In this document: positions 1 through 11,390 of the stretch, in pieces
How the letters are laid out: every line of letters starts with the position of its first letter
Position numbering within the stretch: position 1 is the stretch's first letter
Assembly: GCA_963691815.1 (NCBI GenBank)
Contig: OY829646.1
Coordinates: 24,224,938 to 24,288,937, forward strand
Direction: 5' to 3'
Length of the DNA: 64,000 nt
Origin: Echiichthys vipera
Lineage: Eukaryota; Chordata; Actinopteri; Perciformes; Trachinidae
Position numbers and translations under genes: made by a program
The notes under the pieces: generated by a model
Told to the model about the DNA's origin: nothing
The model's database searches: none
The model's input: the letters and a program-made list of their open reading frames with translations, nothing else

Positions 1-41
1 CTTCACTCGAGTCTTCTCCTTTAAGGCACATGGACCCTCGC
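1..41 (-). CDS. dkk3: dkk3 coding exon 7, partial at window edge
   Basis: After the acceptor ctacag the frame continues from phase 2 as GRGSMCLKGEDSSE. This supplies the tenth cysteine of the second Dickkopf domain (C264) and starts the acidic C-terminal tail. The exon continues beyond the window. Confidence 0.8.
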
Positions 42-3000
42 CTGTAGTATTGAGGATATAGGTTGGTAACTTGTATGTCAACTTTAATAGAATTTTGTTT
101 TTATTTAACAATCATTCACTGAACAACAAATTAGGGCTGAGCGATATGTTATATTTTGTCAAAACGAGATATAAAAAAAGTAATGTATATCTTTTCTATA
201 CCGCTTCTATTGCAATGTTGAAAACTGGGGACAAACTGCTTTTACGTTAATATTTACGTTCGTTTGTCAAGTATTTAATTCACACAGGAATATACAAAAA
301 TAGATTTTACCATGTGGTTATGTCATAAAGACTCTTTATTTATTGGATAACCAGAAAACATGCTACGGTATATCGTGATATGTATTGTCCGATACTGGGG
401 TAAAATATTTCGTCTATATCGCCCAGCCCTACAACAAATTTAATTGAATTTATTTCTCTGCTGTTAAATGTCCTGCACTCACCCCAGGTGCTGGCAGTGG
501 AGGCCTCCTGCACAGGGGCAATGTTTTCTGGGTCCCTCATCCTGAATATCCCAGGACAGCAGCTCCAGCAGGTGGTTGGAGGCACCAAAGCAGCGCTCAC
601 GCTCAATGGGCTTCGCTGAGCAGACGGGGAAAAGCAGGGCTGAACACACAAACAAAACACACATACATTTTTCCAGAGAATGTAGAGAATCACTATGCAG
701 AGCAAACACAAAACTGTGTGTTGTACTGTACCTTTATGGAAAAGACAGCAGAGGTCGGGGCTGCAGTCAGTCTGGTACTGACAAGTGCTGCCAGCCTCTC
801 CTTTTGTTGCATTTAGACTACACTGACCCCATACACACATCTGTTCACCACAGCACTCCTTATCCTTAGTGCAAGACTGAAAGAACAGAAAAAAATGCTT
901 TTCATTTTTCTACAGCTAAGATTGTGCACAGTCAACTAGCAGCCTTTCTGGAAGAACTTAATATTCTTGAAGTTTTCCAATGCGGACTTAATGTAAATGA
1001 TGTTTTAATTATGTAATTATGCAAAAATGAGAACATGGAATGTGCTTTCAGTTTCAAGGCTGAAACTCACCAGAGCATTAATGAAATTAATCATTCTCCA
1101 TGCGTAATGTCTGCTGAAGTCTTTTTTTTTTCTGGTTAAATATAAATGAGATCAGCAGGTCAACTGGTCTCTGATAGCAGTGAGACAAGTTCCTGTTCCT
1201 ACACACCCTCTATGAATTGTTAATCTTGGGGATTGAGGCGAACTGTGTTCGTCTTATTTACATGCAGAGTTTTTCCAGAGCAGCGGTTTAGACGAGACAC
1301 AGATCCTGTCCTCTGTGTATTTATTATCTATGTACACTGTACTCTATTGATGGCAAACCGCCAATATCTTTATCCCTTTGCATTGCTTTTTACTCTATGC
1401 AGAACAGTTCATCCAATGCAGACACTACAGAATCAGCAGCGATATCGCAGCCTTAAATAAAACCAGACTCATTACTTGTATTCTTTTTGTTCTAGACGTC
1501 CTTTGAGAGCGAAAGCAGCGAGGGAAAATAGAGCTCTTATTTAACCTTGACACGTGCTGTTTTTTCATGTGGAGCTCATAGGACAGAGTGTTCACAAACA
1601 ACACACTCCGGTTACACTTGTGAACACACTGCAATGCAGTCATTGAAACCCCAGCTGGCCGGAAGTGACTGTGTATTTGTTGGAATGTGACAGTGCTTTA
1701 TGGAGAAAAGTGACCAAAATAGTGCAGGAGCCCATACATGTAGAAAGGTCTTACCATATCGATTGCTTTGCAAGGCAGACACTTGGAGTTGTGCATGTCA
1801 TAAAGGCAATACCTTCCCTTCCCACAATCCCCATCAGTGTTGCATCCCTAAAAATGAGAGAGAGGAGCAATTACATCTGAGTGCATGTCACCTGTACTGT
1901 ACTGTCACCCCATGTGCATATCAAGTGAAGGTAAAGACACTTTGAATGTAATACACATGCATGTGTTTTGTCCAGAGTGCAAAAGGAAGAACTAAATAAA
2001 TCAAAGTTTTAGGGTTGCATAAGCATCTTAGCAGCTAATTGCCCAGGCTTCAAACCTGCCACATATTTATGAAGAAGGAGGCGCCTCCTCCAGTGTTATT
2101 TTTACCTCTTGGAACTGGGACACTCTTGTCCCACAGTTACCATGTAAACAGACCTGTCCTTCTATGATGTGTCTAACACCACATTAGTCAGTTGAATCGC
2201 TTCTGTCAAATATACAAAGTGACAACATTTTTCCATGTTAAAACTAGACTTGCAATACATCAGAGGTCCTGATCCACAGCATTGTTATTCTGACAAGGAA
2301 ATTCATGTGTCAAATAAAATAAAAGTTGCTCTTTGAATTAGGTTTTTGTGCGACTAAATTGTGAATAACATTTCAAAACGTGTGCTGTTGCATAGGAGCC
2401 ACCTTCTGAAGCTTTAATCTTGAAAGTGAATTCCAGTTTACAAGAAGCACGCCATCACTTATTTATTAACAATTTTGTACAGTCATATTTTTTGATAACA
2501 CAGTCAAAGGATGACTAGAGCTCAGTGAAGACGGTTGCTAACATACCAAGTCAGTGGCTGTGATGCTGCTGCCAGACATTATACAATCTTGAGGCCTTTT
2601 CATATTGAGAAATTCAAACTGAGTAGTCAAAGGTCATATGAAAAAAACAAGAGTTTACTCAAAGATGGATTTTACCCCCTGCTGTATATCATTAAAGACC
2701 GTAAATGGAATTAACTTACTTGATCAATATTGTTCCCCAGGTCACTTGGCTGGATATCTGTGGTAATGTTGTTTGTCTCCTGTGTGAAGGGTGGGACACA
2801 TATCTGTTAAGTTTTATTCACAACAAACACTTTCACCTTTGTTTAATGTTCATCAAAAGCTCACCTGTTCTACTGAAGTGTGTACAGACTTGTTATCGAT
2901 CACTTTATCAGAAGCAGATTCGCTGTGATGACTTGGAGGAAGGTTATTGGGATGAGGGTTGAGACCGACACTCTCGTTGTTCCTCTAAAAGAATTGGAGA

Positions 3001-3454
3001 CATTATTCACATGTAGTTTTCAGGTAAAGAGGTGCATTAAGAAGTCACTCCCATATTCTAGCTCCTTCCACTGCTGCCTTTGCCTCTAAGCTTGTTATAC
3101 TGTATTTCCCAAGAGATATAGAAGCGTTTTAAAGCTTTCAAAAAGTACCATACCAGCCAAACGGTTATGTTCTGAAGTGAGCACTGAGCAGTGAAATAAT
3201 GCTATGTCATTTAAAAAGCTGGACTGAGAGGTGTGCAACTGTCTGCTGCCTACTTGGTGAAACGCATCATCGGGCTTTTGCTGCGCATCCTCTGGCAGTT
3301 GGTCCACTTCCACAAACATGCGGTCCAGCTCCGTTTGTCCATAAACGGAGTTATCCTGCAGGATGTGACTGATGCCTGACTCCAACACATCAGGGAGGAT
3401 GCCATTGCAGACTGCCGTGAGAGCCAAAACGAGCAGGGCGCCTTTCATCATCAT
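1..3454 (-). CDS. dkk3: Dickkopf-3 (dkk3), seven joined coding exons, 3' end cut by window edge
   Basis: Secreted Dickkopf-family glycoprotein that modulates Wnt-related signalling. Joining exons 3454-3254, 2984-2865, 2779-2720, 1847-1755, 876-732, 639-483 and 41-1 keeps one open frame of 272 residues to the window edge; all junctions have GT donors and AG acceptors with matching phases. Residues 1-18 form a hydrophobic signal peptide. An acidic linker follows, with ELDRMFVEVDQL like the mammalian LNEMFREVEEL and NLPPS as in human DKK3. The N-terminal cysteine domain (C129-C177) has ten cysteines, and the colipase-like domain (C190-C264) also has ten, the last supplied by the edge exon. Three N-glycosylation sequons are visible (NKS, NIT, NAT). 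The C-terminal acidic tail lies outside the window. Orthology to DKK3 rather than DKK1/2/4 rests on the N-terminal segment and on mical2 as neighbour. Which teleost paralogue (a or b) it is cannot be told. Confidence 0.93.
132..431. mobile_element. hAT-type MITE with 8-bp target duplication (dkk3 intron 6)
   Basis: A 300-bp element with inverted ends TAGGGCTG(A/G)GCGATAT. It is flanked by a perfect 8-bp direct repeat CAACAAAT at 124-131 and 432-439. The 8-bp duplication and the non-coding interior are typical of non-autonomous hAT transposons. It lies between dkk3 coding exons 6 and 7. Confidence 0.85.
483..639 (-). CDS. dkk3: dkk3 coding exon 6 (colipase-like Cys domain)
   Basis: Residues 207-258 plus two bases. 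It has ALLFPVCSAKPIERERC, then LLELLSWDIQDEG and HCPCAGGLHCQ, which parallel GLLFPVCTPLPVEGELC, LLDLITWELEPDG and RCPCASGLLCQ in human DKK3. The acceptor is gtgttcag and the donor gtgagt; it ends in phase 2. Confidence 0.95.
732..876 (-). CDS. dkk3: dkk3 coding exon 5 (rest of Cys domain 1, start of Cys domain 2)
   Basis: Residues 159-206 plus one base. It contains CTKDKECCGEQMCVWGQC, closely matching the human CTRDSECCGDQLCVWGHC, then the sequon NAT and the first cysteines of the colipase-like domain. The acceptor is ttctttcag and the donor gtacag; it ends in phase 1. Confidence 0.95.
877..1754. other. dkk3 intron 4, no other feature seen
   Basis: AT-rich intron between coding exons 4 and 5. 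Open frames here have no coding signature and no matching splice sites. Confidence 0.6.
1755..1847 (-). CDS. dkk3: dkk3 coding exon 4 (first half of N-terminal Cys domain)
   Basis: Residues 128-158, containing five of the ten cysteines of the first Dickkopf domain (C129, C135, C141, C150, C153). The pattern CNTDGDCGKGRYC aligns with ECIIDEDCGPSMYC of human DKK3. The acceptor is tttttag and the donor gtaaga; phase 0 at both ends. Confidence 0.92.
1848..2719. other. dkk3 intron 3, no convincing exon seen
   Basis: I searched the minus strand for an exon coding the SETVITS segment of mammalian DKK3 and did not find one. Exon 3 joins exon 4 in phase, so the segment may simply be absent or diverged here. 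Confidence 0.5.
2720..2779 (-). CDS. dkk3: dkk3 coding exon 3 (linker, 20 codons)
   Basis: A 60-base exon for residues 108-127 (starts ETNNITTD), with a pyrimidine-rich acceptor ending cacacag and a perfect gtaagt donor; phase 0 on both sides. It contains the sequon NIT. It sits where mammalian DKK3 has the HKITNNQTG...SETVITS segment, but similarity is weak. It could be an alternative exon, since skipping it keeps the frame. Confidence 0.72.
2865..2984 (-). CDS. dkk3: dkk3 coding exon 2 (linker)
   Basis: Encodes residues 68-107, forty codons in phase 0 at both ends. The acceptor ends in ttcttttag and the donor is gtgagc. The motif NLPPSHHSES matches the NLPPSYHNET region of human DKK3, which identifies this short exon. 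It carries the sequon NKS. The exon is too short to stand out as a long reading frame. Confidence 0.85.
3254..3454 (-). CDS. dkk3: dkk3 coding exon 1 (signal peptide)
   Basis: Encodes residues 1-67. I chose the first of three consecutive ATG codons at 3454, because it puts the hydrophobic run GALLVLALTAV at the N terminus with a plausible cleavage after CNG. An in-frame ATG at 3514 would add 20 residues ending in eight serines from a CAG-type repeat and would bury the signal peptide. The exon ends in CAA followed by the donor gtaggc, phase 0. Confidence 0.88.
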
Positions 3455-3480
3455 GCTGCTGCTGCTGCTGCTGCTGCTGC
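3455..3480 (-). repeat. CAG/CTG trinucleotide repeat abutting the dkk3 start codon
   Basis: Eight GCT units (GCA on the coding strand) lie directly against the chosen ATG triplet at 3454. If translation began at the in-frame ATG at 3514 they would encode eight serines; otherwise they are the last bases of the 5' UTR. Confidence 0.95.
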
Positions 3481-4679
3481 ACTCTGAGGGTGTGGCGGTG
3501 ACGCTGAGAAACACAGAGACATCCCAGCTGATGCGCCTCCGTCACTGAGGGGTCATCACCTCATACACGCACTTATCTACAAAATGCAATCTCCTAAAGC
3601 GGATTCATTCTACAAGGTAAATTTCGCAAAAAAAATAAAATAAATAAAAATAAAATCTCGACCAACTTTGAATACCTTCAAAATATAATCCCGGAAATAT
3701 TTTGGGTCTATCCAAATTATTAATAAAAAGAAAAGTATTTATACAGCTGTGTGTGATCTTTCAATTAATTTATTTATTTACTTTTTATTTTTATTTTTTA
3801 ACTTGTGTATTTAAGTAGGCTCTTTCTTCTTAAATATATGACTATGCATCATAATAAGATTGTAATATTCATCGAACAAAAAAATACGTTTCAGGAAGTG
3901 AACTTTTTTTATTATTTTGTTATTTCTTGAAAAGATTATTTGAAGAGATTAAATTTAAACATTACTTTTCTGATTCTGATTCTGATTCTAAACAATACCA
4001 AAAATGTATTTCTAAATGTAGACAATAATAAGATAAATGAAAATGTACAAAGACAGTAAAACATGGAAAAAGGGGAATGAAGAATAACAAAGACAAAAAC
4101 GGATGGGGTCTGCTAAACTAAGGGAGTAAATCTGAAATCTAATCTAATAGTTGGGTGAACTCACCCTTTGAATTGACTTTTTGTGCTTGTAGTTTCGTAA
4201 TCTGGCCACAAGATGGCGTCATATGTTTTCGTAGTAAATGTACCTATAATGTGCACACACGTTTTCAGTGTTTTTTCAAAGGTGTGCTGCGCTGACTGCA
4301 CTTTCTGCTGACACGTTGTAAAATGAATAATGTGTTGACAGACTGCGGTCCGGGGGTCTTTGACGCCCGGCTGCTCTCTAAAGTACAAACTTGAGGAACC
4401 ACACCTGAAAAGCCAGTGTGTTATCAGAATTACGTTTCCCTGTTGATATTTACTTTTCAGCTATATGTCAGTATTTTTCTGTTAGAGCTTATGCTTATTA
4501 AGCTTTTTATCCAGTTTCTTAGATTTGCAATCCACCCGGGTTCAATCCAACCCCATAAATCCAACCTGTTGTGTAGCCTAATAGTCTCCAGGACTCGTAG
4601 GTTAACAGACGGCCGGCCATGAACAATGTTTTTGGCACGATTTAAGTCCTCTGGATCCTAAACAGCAGCCACAGTAGCT

Positions 4680-4843
4680 GGCTGCTCGGGGATGTGTCTG
4701 ATTTTTACAGCCCCTCCCTCAGACACTGGACTCAGCTGCGCACACAGAAACTGCTGCCTGTCAGGCTGGCTGAGGAGGACCGACACACTTTCATACAACA
4801 GTCGTTTGAAGGAAGAAGAGTTTGGACTGGGTTGATATATGAG
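4680..4843 (+). promoter_or_regulatory. Possible non-coding first exon/promoter of mical2
   Basis: A locally GC-richer stretch holding ctgctgcctgtcaggctggctgaggagg-like sequence, ending in gag before the donor-like gtaggc at 4844. mical2 needs an upstream non-coding exon, because its ATG exon begins at a splice acceptor (14733/14734). This block is only a candidate: no TATA box or CpG island is obvious. Confidence 0.2.
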
Positions 4844-7344
4844 GTAGGCTAAGCTCTTTCAAAGAAAATACACATTGTAGTTTTTGTGTGTTCCCCTGAT
4901 CATCAAGTGGTGGTGTGAGGCCGAGACACCCTACAGAAGTGTTGTTTTCCTTATTTGAAAATGTATTCAAGTATGACAACCAGGTAACTGAAAAAGCAGG
5001 CTTTCCGTTTATGAATGAACACTGGCATCTACCTTAGTATCAATAAGAAAGATAATAGTGATATGTGTACCGTAAATGTCTGTCTTATTTGTTTGTGGGG
5101 AGTTTGGAGTTTGAACACGTGCTGAATAAATCTCGCGTTTTATTGTGATCGCGGTGCGGTGATTGAACTGTGTTGAGAGGAGTCAGACATCTGGGTTTGT
5201 CTCTGCTTCCTGATAACAATAAAATGTTATCTTCACTTGCATAACCTGCATTTTTGCATGCTGGTGTTTATGCCATGAATCACATTTCAGCATAAATCAC
5301 TTTTGAGTGAATGTGTAGCGTATCATTCAAACATGCCTCAAGACAAACCCCATTAAAACTGGATTTACAGCTTTTCTGTAAGTTCAAAGACAGTAAACGG
5401 AGTAGAAACGGGTACATCCAGGTTACAGTCATCACGCAATGCTTTATTTTTTGTTATCCCACCATTAACTAAATGCCAGGGCAAGTGAGTGAACCCTTAG
5501 GGGTTGTGATGACACAATCTGCATATAAAAAAAAAAAAAGGTGTGGTGTTGACAGGCTGTACTGTCAGGTTACTGAATGGAGCTAAGTGAGTGACAGAAA
5601 CTGCTACTGTTAATGTTTTCTAGTGGGACTACAAGTTAATTTGCAGATACTGCTACAAACACCAGATCCCTGTTTAAGCAGGGGGGGTGGCCAGATTAAA
5701 ATTTGGACTAAATGAGAGAGAGAGAAAAAAGCGCCTCTCTTCAACAACATTTTTGTGTGAGCACTTAGTCTGGTATGATTGTTGTGTCTCGGAAGATGAT
5801 GCATGATTTGTTCAGTAACATTTTTAAGGAGGGTCAGAAGAGTCATGCAAACAGCGGCGGTTCTCCTTCCCACTGCTGTGTGAGCAATCATTTCCTGTGT
5901 ACTTTACGACTGTTGAAGATACGGCGTACCCTTCTCCATCAAACTGTAAGCTCCAAACTTTATTACAGAGTGACTGCTGTCAAACGTGCTGCTAACATCT
6001 AAACAGTGTTCCTACATATCGTATCTCGCCCAGACACTGATGATCCATGGGATTTATACTCTCTGGGGTTAACAACATCTTTATGTATAAACATTCAGCA
6101 GCAACCACATTATTTCAGTCTTGCCGGAATTTCCCTCTGAGTTTTTTTAGTCATTCATGTGCTAAAATATGTATGGAAAGACACCGTAAACCTTGTGTTT
6201 CTCAGTTAGATAAGTATTCTTTTGGTGAATACCTCATGAAACAGTCTTGTGTTTTTTTTGCCGAAAGGCTTACTGTATGTTCTGCACAGGCTCAATGATT
6301 ATAGGTTTAACTCTGAATCGTGTTCTCCTTCTTTCAACAAATACAGTAACTTTAGAGCCAAGAGAACAGACATAAAGCTTGAGATCACAAGGTTGTTTAT
6401 GAGAGCTTGTATGAACAAATGGATTTAATGTCCGGGACTTTGCTGTTACACAGTGAGAAAGAGGTACTATACTTCAGTTGACATTTACAGACAAACTTCC
6501 ACATTTTTCAAATTGGCCTTTGACTGTTGGCAAAATGTCTGAAAAAGCTCACACTGCTTCAGTAGCTTTCAACTGCAAAATCTTGTGCCAGCCTTTCATT
6601 TTTAGTTCGTAATTACCAGCTTGACTGGAGCTTAACTTAACAACAGTGTGTAGAGATAAAAACGGCATTACTGAAAACTACACATGTCCCTGAAACCAAG
6701 GCAGGGGACTACATTACCATGATGCTTATGGAACATTAAAAAAATATGGAAACTACCTCATCCTTTACATATCTTAACTCCCCAAAGTATTTCGGACTCA
6801 CTCCAGTAGGATTGGCACACAAATGTTATGTATGCAAGACTTATACGATCTCACTGCCTTAACGTCACATTATTAGTCAATGGTTTCAGCTCCTTGCATT
6901 CAAGTAATGCAAACAAATATGAGACATTATGTAAATATTTTACATTTTAGGTTTAGAACCAACAAATAGTTAAATAGATACATATGAGCAAATAGATTAA
7001 ACAGTTGAATGAATTAATCAGTGATTGAAAGCCCAAGTGAATGAATAAACAAATCAAAAATACACACGAGTAAAAAAGATGAGGGCGTCATGCTGTGGAT
7101 AAAAACTATAAACTGTTTCACGCAGCTCAATAAACTGAGTGGAAGCTTGTGCTCATTATTGCCAGGGAGGTGTTGTAAACTTTCTCCTTCCTCTCTCTGC
7201 AATATGTTTCCTTCCTTGTTCCACAGCATAAAAATGGACACATGCGTCCAGGAATCAGCCTCACAAAAGAGATAGGAACTTTAAGAGATAGGTGGGGCAT
7301 GTTGTAAATGACATAACTTCTGCTTATTCTAAACCAAGAGCACA

Positions 7345-7975
7345 CGCAAAGGGATAGTTTGGATTTTTTAAAGTGGGATTATATGAGGTACCGATCCATA
7401 GTGAGTGTATTACCTTCAGTAGATGGAGGTTGGCACAGCCCCAGTTTGGGGAGGAAGGTAAGAGTCCTGACCATAGACTGTATAATAAACGGACGTAGCA
7501 TCTCCGCTGAGGTTTGTTCCCTCAACTCGATCCAATCGTCCTCGCCTATGGGAGTCGCCATCTTGTCAGACTTCAACTTCTCCTCATTTACTCTTACCAA
7601 AAAAGGGCATTGATGTGATGTTGGGGGGAGAGAGATAGGTCCATCTGGCTGACGTATACCTCTGAGGCGAAGTGAGGGAAAGTGGCTAGCTATCACTCAA
7701 GAGGCCGCGTTCCTAATTATTCATAAACTTTAACCTCCAATAAAATAAGAACTAGCCTGGTACAAAAAAAATCACAGTATGACCTCAACATACAGACTAG
7801 AATGTTTTTTGTATCGGGCCTTAAATAGATTTAACTATGTGAAAACGGCCTATTTAACATGGGAGTCATGGAGAAATTGCTCTATTATGAAACCCGCCCC
7901 CACTCGACAAGCTGCAATATTTGGCACTTCCATATTGGATCAACCAGGAAATCGCTGTGGTTGGGACTCGGTCCT
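7345..7975. repeat. Dispersed teleost repeats, two adjoining units
   Basis: From 7345 (agggatagtttggatt) to about 7455, and from about 7469 (catagactgtataataaa) through the ctatgggagtcgccatcttg segment to about 7975, the sequence matches from memory two interspersed repeats common in percomorph genomes. There is no intact coding frame. Boundaries are approximate. Confidence 0.55.
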
Positions 7976-8454
7976 GACATGGAAGCATTGTTGCGTTGTT
8001 TTGATGAAAAGGCCCAGACCAGGATATCGTTGGAGACAATCTCTGTTTATTCTATCCTAAGGAGTACAATAGCAAAAGAAGGGGTGTTGCCTAACCTGAT
8101 AAAGAGTAAATGATAAAATCCTCAGTCAATCATGTACCGACACTTGAGCCCCTACAAAAATTTAATTACACAGGAATATGTTAGTATAGTATTCCTTAAC
8201 ATTTAAGCTAGTAGGTAAATTTACAGATGTAGATTAACAGAAAGGCTAAATCACCACAATGACGCTTACCTCTAGTACAATACCAAAAGGGGAGAAGTAA
8301 AGGCAGGAGACATCATTTAGAGGGGGGGCCCACGGAGTCCTAATTGTTCCACATACACATCTGGAGGCCCCACTTGTCTGAACGATTTACACAGATTAAT
8401 TTTGCGTAATATATAGGCTAATACTGCTACTGCTATATTCAACGTTCCCCCGGC

Positions 8455-8580
8455 TCCTCTGGTTCACATGTTGATGTGTCCTTGTGCAAGATGCTGAACC
8501 CCCGAATTGCTCCCTGTGCTGTGCATGGGTGTGAATGGAAGTTGCTTTGGATAAAAGAGTCAGCTAAATAAAATGTAATT
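8455..8580 (+). mobile_element. SINE/LINE 3' tail-like fragment
   Basis: Contains tgtccttgtgcaagatgctgaa and ends with gctttggataaaagagtc followed by agctaaataaaatgtaat. This resembles the 3' part of fish SINEs whose tails read gctttggataaaagcgtctg. There is no tRNA head, so the copy is truncated. Confidence 0.6.
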
Positions 8581-8944
8581 AAATAGCAATGTACTGCTGT
8601 GGATGGGGGCTGGAGCTAAACATATTTTATACACCTATCAATTTGAGTGTATGCTATATTAAGATTATTTTCACCGCTTTACCAAGCTGTCAGACAGCCC
8701 TTTTGGACGGGGAACTGTAGCTGTTATATCATCAATGCCCTCCTCATAGCCACCAGACTCCTTCTGACAAAAAACATTTTTTAGTCATTTTACCTTGCAC
8801 AGCACAGGAATTGCTGGTCTACCGCTGTCTCAATCGGTTAGTTTTTGTTATTGTGTGACTTTAAAACTAACCCTTTAAAACACCAACACGCCAGATTGTG
8901 TTGGTAATACACTGACTATGAATAAATAACCTCTTACAACCTTG

Positions 8945-9082
8945 CTTCGGAAACGGTGTGAGAGAAAGAGGGGGAGACATGCGGAAAAGGGCCTTAGGTC
9001 TGAGTCAAACCTGTGGCTGCTGCCTCGAGGACCTTCAGCCTCTTTACATGGGGTCACTGCTCTAACCACTCAGCCACCAGTC
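8945..9082 (-). mobile_element. tRNA-derived SINE copy
   Basis: On the minus strand the copy begins with a box A-like tggctgagtggttagagc (9077-9060), followed about 50 bases later by a box B-like ggtttgactca (9011-9001). It then continues with the gcatgtctccccctctttctct tail known from fish SINEs. The box B mismatches to GGTTCGANTCC and the lack of a folded cloverleaf argue against a functional tRNA gene. Confidence 0.7.
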
Positions 9083-11310
9083 CCTGAACTATACCTTTTA
9101 AGATTGGAGCCACTGAAAGAGTCTTTGCTGTGGTAAATTTACCCCAGGATATCATTAACCTGTTCCATCTGGTCAGGGACAGGAACACACTAAAAAGGGT
9201 TTTTAAACGTCTCTCAGTCATGCCACAGAGGTGGAATTTTACAGACACAGCTCTCCTTCAAGCTTTGATCTGGACCGGAAACTAGACACACTCCACAGGA
9301 AGAGTTTGGATGGCAGGCATCTGAAGGATTCTCACGCACTTTGTTGCAGCACTCTGGCCTTTTTGAAAGATAAAATAAGGCATTTAATGTCTTTCTCAGT
9401 GCATCACTTTGATTCAGTTTAACTGCCAAAAATAATCGCGGTGTTTCAGCAAGTCAATAGTGTCCAATGTAATATTTAGTCTTGTGATATGCCTTACTCT
9501 GTGTTTCTGCAGGCCCTGCTGCAGTTTAACACCCCTGAACCCAGAACACTTGACTGTTATGGATTTGAACTTTGAAAGTCTTTGTTTTCATCTTGTTTAC
9601 AGAGTCTAGCTCTGTTGATATCTTTTCATGTCATGTGCTTTTTTCTTCTGCAACATGAAGCTTGTCTATTCTGAGCCTGGCTTTACTGATTGTTGGCTTA
9701 CAGAATCTGCTATTCCTGTTAGGGAGTTATACCACCGACTAAACCTTCACTGTCCCCCCTGTGATATGGATGAATGAAAGATGCTCACTGATCTTTGACC
9801 CTCAATGCTGGACTTTTTGCAGCTTGTCTTGGTCTTGTGGTTTATATTTACATTTGTGAAGCTTAAGAGGATCCATGCTTACGTGAATCTGTTTTCTCGT
9901 TATCTTTCTCTTTATTTAAGACCGTTGGAGACAGACGCTGTAAATGATAACATATTTACAGATAACTTTAGTCTGTGCTCAGTGTGTCCAGATAAATCAT
10001 TCTCCAATGGAGCCGTGTGGTGAACACACCTCTTGGGCCAGAAGGGCCTGCAGACAGCAGCCAAAGCTACACAAGCCTGCTCCCGTTTGTGTAAATTAAC
10101 AGGTTTCTCCTCAGAAGTTGATTGACATTTACTGCATACTGCCAGTGTTTCTACCTAACTCATGTCAGATCTTCTTTTGTTTTGGCACTGCTGCCTGAAC
10201 ACGCAGACAGATTTCAAAGAGCTGAGATAATACTGTGGGGGCCTGGGGGCCTGGTGAAGGGCAGAGCCGGCAGGGCTGAAGTCCATGAGTGGACTGTTTT
10301 CTGAGGCACACTGCCTGCTTATCAAGTCTACTGAGGGTTCCTTCCTGGTATTCTTCAGTCCAGTCTGTAATTACTGTTGCTGGCTGACTACACTACAGTA
10401 TGTGCATTTCCTAGCACTCCCAATGTTTTCCTTGTGTTGTCAGCTTCCTATTGTGCTCTGATAGCCAGAAGCTACGTATGTGCTCTACAAAAACAAATGA
10501 AGACTTTGCGTCACTGGTTTGAGACTTGGTTCAATATCTTTACAGTTCTGTCATTGTCAGGGTCATAATGGATGTTAAATAAGACTGGCTATTGCAAGTA
10601 GCTCTGCCAAAAACATGGTCACTATTGGGGTAGTAATGAACTGTACATGTAAATGTAGTTATTGAATTATTTTGAGATAAAAATGGCAATAATCTATAGT
10701 TATCTGTTGTCAACGAATGCAATGAAAAGACCAGAACCACCCGCAAATTGATCTTACTGACAAGTATCGCTGTTGTGAAGCCAAAGCCAAATATATCCAC
10801 TCCGCTATTGACCTCCAATGCGTTAAAAACATGGACACTGAGTTTCACTTTGAACTAATATCTGCACCCTCTCTCCATTATTGTTAAATACTCACAAAGG
10901 CACCAAATGTGCATTGTGCCTGTTTACGTATTTCTTTCTTTTTTACGTCTAGGTGTAACAGGTACATTTTTCACATACCTAACATTCCCTCTGTATCATA
11001 CTTGAACCTGATAGCTTGCCATGTCTCTCAGACACACAGAAGTGCTTTTATTATACACTTGTTCGCAGCTCCATCCTATGGATTTGTAATACAGGAAGTA
11101 TAGTGTAGTATAGTACTTTTCTCATCGGGCAATGTGTCAGAATACATTAAAGTAATTATAGGAATAATAGTAAAATTATACACAAGTGAAGTCAGTTTAT
11201 TTATATTGCACAGTTGGAAAACAACCCATGGTTAACGAAAGTGCTTTGTATAGTAAAAAAATAGAGATCTTGACAAATCACAATGAAAAAAACACATACT
11301 GTAATTACGT

Positions 11311-11390
11311 ACAGTACCAGTCAAAAGTTTGGACACGCTTCCTCATTCACTTGAATGGGAAAGCGTGTCCAAACCTTTGACTGGTACTGT
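11311..11390. mobile_element. Palindromic miniature element (foldback)
   Basis: Two 30-bp arms, 11311-11340 and 11361-11390, are inverted repeats with a single mismatch around a 20-bp centre that is itself partly palindromic. The arm begins acagtaccagtcaaaagttt, a motif seen repeatedly in fish genomes as a transposon end. The TSD is not clear. Confidence 0.7.

Noticed and set aside
3446..3514. Start of dkk3 at 3514
   Set aside because: It would put 20 polar residues before the hydrophobic signal peptide. Kept only as an alternative.
7359..8113. Frames of 84-105 codons near 7.4-8.1 kb as genes
   Set aside because: They lie in dispersed repeats and have no splice sites or protein similarity.
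9001..9080. Functional tRNA gene on the minus strand
   Set aside because: Box A and box B are recognisable, but box B is mutated and a SINE-type tail follows, so it is a tRNA-derived SINE.
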